DNA of 11,682 nucleotides from JBBSJV01 sp038256935 (GTDB lineage: Bacteria; Patescibacteriota; JACMRA01), in the NCBI GenBank assembly GCA_038256935.1, contig JBBSJV010000045.1:1-11682 (forward strand). The letters are read 5' to 3'. A program made the position numbers and the translations under genes. Below the pieces are notes generated by a model. It did not search any database, was not told the DNA's origin, and worked only from the letters and a program-made list of their open reading frames with translations. Positions 7,513 through 11,682 of this stretch are shown in pieces (within the stretch, counting starts at the first letter, position 1; each line of letters opens with the position of its first letter).

Positions 7513-8200
7513 AACAACCTTCCCGTCACTTTGTATAAAAATACTGTGTACACTGGAGTTAAACCCGCTACCAATCCCAAAACTAGTATCACGACTACCA
7601 TCAGAGTTTAACCTAATTATTTTATTAGCATTAATCCCTTTAAATTAACTAAAATGACCCCCTAAAACAATCTTCCCATCACTTTGTGTTTTTATATTTC
7701 TTATTGAACCGCTAAATCCAGATCCAACATCAAAACTAGTATCACGACCACCATCAGAATTTAACCTAATTAATCTGTTAGTTGTATCATTATTGTAATT
7801 AGTAAAATCCCCACCCACAACAACCTTCCCGTCACTTTGTATAAAAATACTGTGTACACTGGAGTTAAACCCGCTACCAATCCCAAAACTAGTATCACGA
7901 CCACCATCAGAATTTAACCTAGTCACCTTACGAGCAGAAAATCCGTTATACAAGTCAAAGTCACCTCCTACCAAAATTTTCCCATCACTTTGTATTGATA
8001 AATCAAAAACTATCCAATTAAACCCAGTTCCAATATTAAAACTAGTATCACGACTGCCATCAAGGTTTAACCTAATTATTCTATTAGCTGTAACTCCATT
8101 GTAATCTGTAAAGTTACCCCCTGCAACAATTTTTCTATCATTTTGTATGGCTGTAGAATATATAATTCCATTAAATCCATTTATATTTTCAAAGCTATTA
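6370..8200 (-). repeat. Tandem array of about twelve 153-bp (51-residue) delta-60 repeats
   Basis: By eye the product shows twelve successive copies of a 51-residue unit with conserved DGK-vGG-F--YNG, iiRLN-DG-rDTSF and G-GFN--V-SiaiQ blocks. The repeat length is constant at the DNA level, so copies align at 153-bp steps. Units 2 and 4 and units 7 and 9 are nearly identical over long tracts, both pairs two units (306 bp) apart. Units 11 and 12 are the most diverged, and the in-frame TAA lies in unit 4. Confidence 0.85.
7499..7595. repeat. 97-bp exact direct repeat, partner at 7805-7901
   Basis: This tract is identical base for base to 7805-7901, exactly 306 bp away. It continues with three mismatches over the next 17 bp. 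Neighbouring repeats of the same array are clearly diverged, so this pair arose by recent duplication, slippage or gene conversion. Confidence 0.85.
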
Positions 8201-8334
8201 TCAATATCACCCGGTGCCGCATTTGCTGGTATAGACTGTGCAAGAAAAATTACTACAAAAGCTATTACTATCAAAGTTTTAGCTATTTTTTTAACTATTT
8301 CAATTAAACTTTGAGTCGTAAAGCTTTTAAACAT
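7645..8334 (-). CDS. Delta-60 repeat surface protein, N-terminal fragment with signal peptide
   Basis: This 229-residue open segment starts with a Sec signal peptide: a basic start (MFKSF...IVKKIAK), a hydrophobic core TLIVIAFVVIFLAQ (about 20-33) and a probable cleavage site after SIPANA near residue 39. The mature part begins PGDIDNSF, and the first delta-60 repeats follow directly. It ends in repeat 4 at GGHFS, where TAA (7645-7647) replaces the residue before the usual Tyr-Asn-Gly. The next codons (TTT AAA GGG ATT) go straight on with the repeat, so no frameshift is involved. Joined with 5659-7644 the protein would be about 890 residues, secreted and probably surface-attached. The ATG at 8332-8334 lies 38 bp below the methyltransferase stop, with an AGGAAA just before it that is close for a Shine-Dalgarno sequence. 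Confidence 0.8.
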   Translation of the reverse strand: MFKSFTTQSLIEIVKKIAKTLIVIAFVVIFLAQSIPANAAPGDIDNSFENINGFNGIIYSTAIQNDRKIVAGGNFTDYNGVTANRIIRLNLDGSRDTSFNIGTGFNWIVFDLSIQSDGKILVGGDFDLYNGFSARKVTRLNSDGGRDTSFGIGSGFNSSVHSIFIQSDGKVVVGGDFTNYNNDTTNRLIRLNSDGGRDTSFDVGSGFSGSIRNIKTQSDGKIVLGGHFS

Positions 8335-8372
8335 TTTCCTATGTATTTTTGTTTAAATTTGTTTAACCTATA

Positions 8373-9149
8373 TTATTTATAGTTGATATTTAAACTTGCT
8401 TCAATAACCAAAAACAAAGGAATCTTACTGTATACCTCAACAAAATCTTTAGGCAGTTGCTTGTTGTTTGGATCAGGAATAGGCTCTAGGAGTTGATTGA
8501 CCTGAAATCCAGTTTGTTTAAGTTCGTCAAAAATATGGCTAACACTTCTGTGATAATAATGGACTTTCATTTGCCCAAAAAATGTATCTTCTATTGCCCT
8601 GAAATTTAGATAATCGCCATATACTACAAAACTATCACTGCCAGCGTGTTTGTACTTTTTGTAGCCAAGTTTAAACTCATTTGATTCTTTACTTCGAGTG
8701 GTCTCTGACCCCCATTTGACGGGGTGATGGGTTGAAAAAATTAATTTTCCATTTGGCTTCAATGAATTTTTGATTTGATTTAGAAGGGGCTGCCAGTCTT
8801 GTATATAATGCAATGTAAGAGATGAAAATACCACATCGTATTGATTGTCCCCAAAACTCATTTGTCCGATGTCACAAGTATCAAATTCTACCTCAGGGTA
8901 GGTGTATTTGGCTTGTTCAATAAGGCCTTTACTCAGATCAATTCCTTTGACATACTTGGCACCACTCTCCATCATAAACCCACATTCCTCACCGCTACCA
9001 CAGCCAAGTGCTAAAATTGATTTGTCATGTAGATCTGGAAGTAGAGAAAAAATAGCTGGTTTTTCCAAAAAATCATGAGCAAAATGCTTGCCTGACTGGC
9101 GTTTTGATTGCCATTTTTGGGTGTAGTCTGTATAGGAATCGAGTGGCAT
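8373..9149 (-). CDS. Class I SAM-dependent methyltransferase
   Basis: This 258-residue protein has the standard Rossmann-like methyltransferase motifs: motif I SILALGCGSGEE (about 44-55) binding S-adenosylmethionine, an acidic strand end GIDLS (69-73) for the ribose, CDIG (92-95) near the adenine, and motif IV YDVVFSSLTLHYI (104-116), followed by LKPNGKLIFSTHHP. This is the Methyltransf_11/25 type used on small molecules, lipids, quinones and other substrates. The C-terminal part (KVHYYHRSV, then a FDELKQTGF segment) resembles small-molecule methyltransferases, but the substrate is not readable. The start is placed at 9149 because the sequence before motif I is then of normal length. It may head a transcript continuing into the delta-60 gene 38 bp downstream. 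Confidence 0.88.
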   Translation of the reverse strand: MPLDSYTDYTQKWQSKRQSGKHFAHDFLEKPAIFSLLPDLHDKSILALGCGSGEECGFMMESGAKYVKGIDLSKGLIEQAKYTYPEVEFDTCDIGQMSFGDNQYDVVFSSLTLHYIQDWQPLLNQIKNSLKPNGKLIFSTHHPVKWGSETTRSKESNEFKLGYKKYKHAGSDSFVVYGDYLNFRAIEDTFFGQMKVHYYHRSVSHIFDELKQTGFQVNQLLEPIPDPNNKQLPKDFVEVYSKIPLFLVIEASLNINYK

Positions 9150-9256
9150 GGGTGAGTGTTGATTTGATATTGAAAATACCTTGAAAGAAAAAAATTTGGA
9201 TACTTAATTTATTAGTGCAGCGAGTTTTGGGTGTTGGCAAATTTTGTTGCTGGTGT

Positions 9257-9278
9257 AGGGGTAAGCCTTGGCTTCCCT
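9257..9278. repeat. Hairpin AAGCC/GGCTT with G/C extension
   Basis: AAGCC (9263-9267) and GGCTT (9270-9274) pair around TT, and AGGG (9257-9260) pairs with CCCT (9275-9278) across a 2-nt bulge. No T-run follows, so it is not an obvious terminator. Confidence 0.4.
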
Positions 9279-9296
9279 TAATAGTCAAATACCTTC

Positions 9297-9334
9297 TGCC
9301 ACCCTGTGGCATTTCTCAGCAAGGCTTCGAAATG
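9297..9334. repeat. Double palindrome: TGCCAC/GTGGCA and CATTTC/GAAATG
   Basis: TGCCAC-CCT-GTGGCA (9297-9311) is followed, with a 2-nt overlap, by CATTTC (9310-9315) and GAAATG (9329-9334), with an inner AGC/GCT pair. On the minus strand the second unit starts GTCATTTCGAA and ends GAGAAATG. That form recalls intergenic palindromes seen in many bacterial genomes (inference from memory). Confidence 0.4.
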
Positions 9335-9369
9335 ACAGTTACCCTTATGAGAATTAATTTCTTTAAAGC

Positions 9370-9400
9370 AAAAAAAGACCCCGTTAACCAAGTACGGGGT
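9370..9400 (-). terminator. Rho-independent terminator, minus strand
   Basis: ACCCCGT (9378-9384) pairs with ACGGGGT (9394-9400) around a 9-nt loop. On the minus strand the stem is followed by a C and seven T (complement of 9370-9376), the classic intrinsic terminator form. It lies downstream of the small RNA gene and could stop read-through before the methyltransferase. Confidence 0.65.
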
Positions 9401-9437
9401 GATATTTAAAAATTGAAATCAATGTTTTTTATGAAAT

Positions 9438-9464
9438 AAAAAGATCCTGAAACAAGTTCAGGAT
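9438..9464 (-). terminator. Rho-independent terminator or GTCATCCTGAA palindrome, minus strand
   Basis: ATCCTGAA (9444-9451) pairs perfectly with TTCAGGAT (9457-9464) around ACAAG. On the minus strand it reads GTCATCCTGAACTTG and ends in GGATC plus five T. This sequence type occurs as a dispersed palindrome in many bacterial genomes. It shares the layout GTCA-stem-CTTG-stem-TCTTTTT with the hairpin at 9370-9400, whose stem bases differ but still pair. Confidence 0.6.
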
Positions 9465-9492
9465 GACAAAAGGTGGTATTAATTTTGATTTT

Positions 9493-9519
9493 AAAAGGAA
9501 AAAGAGGGGCAATGCCCCT
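9493..9519 (-). terminator. Intrinsic terminator of the small RNA gene
   Basis: On the minus strand AGGGGC-ATT-GCCCCT (complement of 9505-9519) is followed by C, five T, CC and four T (down to 9493). A longer alternative stem pairs AAAGAGGGG (complement of 9544-9552) with CCCCTCTTT (complement of 9501-9509). Both forms end in the same T-run. Confidence 0.75.
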
Positions 9520-9812
9520 AATATATGAAATAATTGGGCTGGACCCCTCTTTGTTTGGTAGATTAACTGCAGCAGTTCACAGTTCTAATTTAGAGCTGCA
9601 GACTACAATTTGTCAATCTTTCTACCGACTGGAACTGACACGTCCATGTTCTCCGCCCTCCTTGTTTATTTTTGTTTTTGTTGTGTATTTTTGTTTTTAT
9701 TTTTGTTTTGAATGTAGTATGTCAGTGGCATACATTCGAAAAAAAGGCGGATAGGGAAACCTACAAGTAAAACAGATTTTCCTATAAAACACAGAAGCTG
9801 TTGCTCCAGTTA
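9497..9812 (-). ncRNA. Candidate small RNA gene of about 315 nt, family not recognised
   Basis: This minus-strand transcription unit is bounded by a strong promoter (9819-9847) and an intrinsic terminator (9493-9519), with no long ORF. Read 5' to 3', it has a small hairpin AACAG-CTT-CTGTGTT (about 9785-9800), then ATAGGAAA pairing with TTTCCCTAT (one bulge, about 9752-9786). Next come GAATGTA pairing with TACATTC (about 9710-9738) and an A/C-rich linker without G or structure (about 9665-9710). After that are AAGGAGG (9657-9663), a 14-codon ORF (9603-9647), GGTAGA/TCTACC enclosing CTGCAGC/GCTGCAG (9557-9626), and the terminator. TCCGCC (9746-9751) can pair with GGCGGA (9650-9655), closing the linker. 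I looked for hallmarks of tmRNA, RNase P, SRP, 6S and group I introns and found none. It could be a regulatory or structural RNA, or a tiny mRNA. Confidence 0.6.
9603..9647 (-). CDS. Possible 14-residue peptide in the small RNA (MDVSVPVGRKIDKL)
   Basis: ATG (9645-9647) is preceded, 9 nt away, by AAGGAGG (9657-9663), the only strong Shine-Dalgarno sequence I see in this window, and by an unstructured A/C-rich tract suited to ribosome loading. The ORF ends at TAG (9603-9605). The peptide is polar, with no signal or membrane segment, and does not end in the Ala-Ala of a tmRNA tag. The ORF overlaps the 5' arm of the GGTAGA stem, so translation would open that stem, as in a leader peptide. With so few codons it may be chance. 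Confidence 0.3.
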   Translation of the reverse strand: MDVSVPVGRKIDKL

Positions 9813-9818
9813 ATTACT

Positions 9819-9847
9819 AGTATACAGTAGTTTTTTACTACGGTCAA
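9819..9847 (-). promoter_or_regulatory. Sigma70 promoter of the small RNA gene
   Basis: On the minus strand TTGACC (9842-9847) and TATACT (9819-9824) each match consensus at five of six positions, with an ideal 17-nt spacer. The spacer carries an inverted repeat GTAGT-AAAAAA-CTAC. The expected transcription start is about 9812. This is the best promoter in the window. It points away from the membrane protein gene at 10018. Confidence 0.72.
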
Positions 9848-10017
9848 ATCAATCCTACTAACTTATAAATATCTTTAAATACGAACTAATAAGGATTTAC
9901 TTATAGAATTTAATCAATTACAATCTAAATAACTTGTAAACTGTCACAAATAGATTTAAACTATACTCTATCTAGGTAAGCTTTGTAAAAAAAGCAATAA
10001 GTATTTTTATTTCTATT
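9848..10017. other. Intergenic region upstream of the membrane protein gene
   Basis: AT-rich, with no gene on either strand. TATACT (9962-9967) could be a -10 box for the gene at 10018, but the nearest -35-like TTGTAA (9934-9939) is 22 nt away, so the promoter is uncertain or uses another sigma factor. A weak hairpin GCTTT/AAAGC lies near 9979-9997. No Shine-Dalgarno sequence precedes ATG 10018. Confidence 0.35.
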
Positions 10018-11289
10018 ATGTTCAATATCCAAAATCTAACAAAAGGCCAAAAGTACATGTATATATTTGGCATCATCTCTTCTGTCTTTATAATCGCTAT
10101 TGTTTCAACAAGCCTGTATTCGATGGCTAATCGCAGTACACTGCAAGATTCAAATCAAGAAAGTAGTCAAAGTAGCTCGGAGTCAATCTCAGCACGTCCA
10201 TTAGTGGCAACAGAAAATACTCAAGTAGCAGTTTTTGAAGCTTGTGATATGGCTATAAAAACTCCTAATTTTTTTGAAAATGAGCTGGGTCAGTTTTCTT
10301 ATAACATTAAAAATAGAGAACAATTTTTGTTTTCGGATAAATTTACAAATTCCATAGCTGTTTTTACTAACTACCCAGCAGGCGTTGGAGCCACTCCCTA
10401 TATGGACTTTGGTTGTGCTGATCAAGCTTTAAACATTGAAGACTTTACTCAGATCAAAACCAACTCAGATGGTACTTTGTCCTACGAAGATGAGCGGGAG
10501 TGGCCATTTGATCGTCCAACAATAGACATAGTAACTAAAGAAACAGTATGTATAGATACAAATCTGACAGAACCTGCTTGTGAAAAAATCACTCCACTGT
10601 TTAAAATCACAACTAGAAGCTCTGATTCCGATATCACAAGTCATGTTTATAAAACAGAGGATAAAACATATATTCATTCTTATTTTCCCATTAACGTTGG
10701 AGTTTTTGTATTACAATTTGATAGTCTAGCACCAAGTGAAGCGACTGTGGAAATAATACAAACTTCACAAACTCAACCTAGCGTTAGCAGTACTCTTAAT
10801 TATACAAACGAGTTTTATCCAAGTCTAAATCTAGTTTATGACTCTACATGGGAAATGACTACATCTACTGAACCGTCAGGATATGCAGGTTATCTATCAC
10901 GCGAAGTTGTAATGAAAAAAGGTGACACCACTGCTACCTACAACATCACCCCTTATCCCATTACTGGTTGTGGAGGTTATGATGAATCTAGTCCAAAATC
11001 TCAACAATTAGCAACAATTAGAGATGGATTATATAGTTATAAAGTTGGAAATAGTGTGGTATATTCCTCAGAAATGGGAAGTATTTACCCAGAATGTTTC
11101 TTAAGTAGAATTTTCTTTATCGACTCAACTCTAGGTGTCCCAAAAGAATTTGATTATATGGGAGAAGAAGTGCTTAATAATATGTTCCCAGGAGGTAAAT
11201 TCAAAGCAGCTATAACCGTGGAAGTTTCTGGCACTACTCATCTATCAGAATTTGAAGAGTTTTTGAAACAATCCAACTTTAGTAATTAA
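10018..11289 (+). CDS. Membrane-anchored extracytoplasmic protein of unknown function
   Basis: This 423-residue protein has a short cytoplasmic start, one transmembrane helix (about residues 13-34), then a Ser/Gln-rich linker (about 40-60) and a large outside domain. The outer part has scattered Cys residues (for example in FEACDM, DFGCAD, ETVCID, EPACEK, ITGCGG, YPECFL), an even count that could form disulfides. The second half begins with YPSLNLVYDSTWEM, which recalls the YPS-W start of PsbP/lipoprotein-like beta domains found in many surface proteins; this is a weak resemblance only. The cytoplasmic N-tail is too short to be a usual anti-sigma domain. It ends 11 bp before an ECF-type sigma factor gene, so the two are probably one operon and may be linked in envelope sensing. 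No Shine-Dalgarno sequence is visible; the start is taken at the ATG directly before the helix. Confidence 0.78.
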   Translation: MFNIQNLTKGQKYMYIFGIISSVFIIAIVSTSLYSMANRSTLQDSNQESSQSSSESISARPLVATENTQVAVFEACDMAIKTPNFFENELGQFSYNIKNREQFLFSDKFTNSIAVFTNYPAGVGATPYMDFGCADQALNIEDFTQIKTNSDGTLSYEDEREWPFDRPTIDIVTKETVCIDTNLTEPACEKITPLFKITTRSSDSDITSHVYKTEDKTYIHSYFPINVGVFVLQFDSLAPSEATVEIIQTSQTQPSVSSTLNYTNEFYPSLNLVYDSTWEMTTSTEPSGYAGYLSREVVMKKGDTTATYNITPYPITGCGGYDESSPKSQQLATIRDGLYSYKVGNSVVYSSEMGSIYPECFLSRIFFIDSTLGVPKEFDYMGEEVLNNMFPGGKFKAAITVEVSGTTHLSEFEEFLKQSNFSN

Positions 11290-11300
11290 ACAAAACGATA

Positions 11301-11682
11301 ATGACAGTCGATATTAATAACCTAGATCACAGCTGGAAAGAATTGTACCCCAAGGTCTATGGTTATTTTTATCGCCGTATTGAAGTCAAAGACGATGTGG
11401 AGGATCTTACAAGTATGGCTCTAACTAGTTTTTATAAAGTCATGCTGGAGCCTCAAAGAGCAAGTAAAATCGATAATTACTATGCATATTTATGGAAAAT
11501 ATGTCACAACCAACTTACAAATTGGATCAAAAATAAATCTAAAATGCAGATAATAGTCGGACTTAACGACCAAATAGACGGGATTGACCCGAGCCTTGAA
11601 AAGGGTTTAAGTAGTCATTACCAGCAAAGGATCGAAAATCTAAAAGAATGCATTAAAAATCAGCTTAAGGATATAGATCAAG
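11301..11682 (+). CDS. ECF-type RNA polymerase sigma factor, 3' end outside the window
   Basis: The frame from ATG 11301 is open for 127 codons to the window edge. It starts SWKELYPKVYGYFYRRI with VKDDVEDLTSMALTSFYK, the region 2.1-2.2 pattern (…A-DL-Qe-F---…) of sigma70 region 2. It continues with YAYLWKICHNQLTNWIKNKS, the region 2.3-2.4 pattern (L--IarN---D--R) used for -10 melting and recognition. A linker with acidic residues and the start of region 4 (NLKECIKNQLKDID, cf. L--aL--Lp) follow. This family directs RNA polymerase to stress or envelope promoters, usually under a membrane anti-sigma factor that may lie beyond the window. The usual Gln in region 2.2 is Ser here. It is 11 bp after the membrane protein gene, on the same strand. 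Confidence 0.82.
   Translation, partial: MTVDINNLDHSWKELYPKVYGYFYRRIEVKDDVEDLTSMALTSFYKVMLEPQRASKIDNYYAYLWKICHNQLTNWIKNKSKMQIIVGLNDQIDGIDPSLEKGLSSHYQQRIENLKECIKNQLKDIDQ

Larger units (their letters stand above)
9150..9492. other. Gene-free stretch packed with hairpins
   Basis: No credible gene is seen on either strand. The stretch holds hairpins at 9257-9278, 9297-9311, 9310-9334, 9370-9400 and 9438-9464, described separately. The last two have minus-strand T-runs. The sequence just upstream of the methyltransferase (9150-9210) shows no clear promoter or Shine-Dalgarno sequence. Confidence 0.5.

Noticed and set aside
3373..7647. Alternative genetic code with TAA/TAG read as glutamine
   Set aside because: All other genes end at TAA or TAG exactly where the protein family or the neighbouring gene ends, so general reassignment is not supported; only local read-through remains possible.
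6035..7648. Long plus-strand open frames opposite the delta-60 gene
   Set aside because: They are mirror images of the regular repeat on the minus strand, which has a signal peptide and a clear family motif.
6370..8200. CRISPR-like array from regularly spaced repeats
   Set aside because: The 153-bp period is a coding repeat with conserved protein motifs and no spacer structure.
9073..9409. Open frames on both strands around the hairpin cluster
   Set aside because: They cover palindromes and terminators, have protein-unlike composition, and one overlaps the methyltransferase start out of frame.
9473..9754. 93-codon plus-strand ORF across the small RNA region
   Set aside because: Its protein is low in complexity where it crosses the T-rich tract (runs of Phe, Val, Tyr, Cys). 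It has no start signal and is antisense to a well-bounded promoter-terminator unit.
9497..9812. tmRNA with the 14-codon ORF as its tag
   Set aside because: No tRNA-like ends or CCA, and the peptide does not end in Ala-Ala or a similar degradation signal.
581..11289. TGA recoded to glycine, as in some CPR lineages
   Set aside because: No in-frame TGA occurs in any of the well-supported genes, and glycine motifs use GGN codons.

Overview
This AT-rich bacterial window shows no rRNA, tRNA, CRISPR array, transposase or phage gene. The mix of short single-domain genes, an unusually short TsaB-like protein, a very large secreted repeat protein, many small proteins of unknown function and almost no Shine-Dalgarno sequences fits a small-genome lineage such as Patescibacteria (CPR). 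That placement is inferred from style and not from a marker gene. The standard bacterial code works throughout. The ten genes whose ends are visible stop at TAA or TAG and never at TGA.

Left part (1-3117): the tail of an unknown gene (2-91), a decayed or non-coding stretch (92-580), and a Gfo/Idh/MocA-type oxidoreductase (581-1477). It is followed by a convergent TsaB-like gene (1464-1880, minus) and an RmuC gene (1873-3117, plus). The oxidoreductase and tsaB ends overlap inside an inverted repeat, and the tsaB and rmuC starts share a CATG. Near-copies of the same inverted repeat sit on both sides of the oxidoreductase gene.

Middle (3118-5658): a large unknown helical gene (3262-4923) stays in one frame throughout but carries TAA at 3373 and TAG at 3670. 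It is followed by a membrane protein with a Cys/His motif (4972-5394) and a convergent small hydrophobic protein (5399-5593, minus).

Right-middle (5659-9149, all minus): a class I methyltransferase lies upstream of a secreted delta-60 repeat protein with about twelve 51-residue repeats and a beta-rich C-terminal domain. This surface-protein gene is split by one in-frame TAA at 7645-7647. Exact internal tracts 306 bp apart point to recent two-unit duplication or conversion.

Right (9150-11682): the large gene-free stretch 9150-10017 holds several hairpins with GTCA-type edges. It also holds a well-bounded minus-strand RNA gene of about 315 nt, with a sigma70 promoter (17-nt spacer), several hairpins, an A/C-rich single-stranded linker, the only strong Shine-Dalgarno sequence in the window in front of a 14-codon ORF, and an intrinsic terminator. 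I do not recognise this RNA as tmRNA, RNase P, SRP or 6S RNA. It is the best candidate here for something undescribed. Divergent from it lies a membrane-anchored, cysteine-containing surface protein (10018-11289), directly followed by an ECF-type sigma factor (11301 to the window end) that probably shares its transcript.
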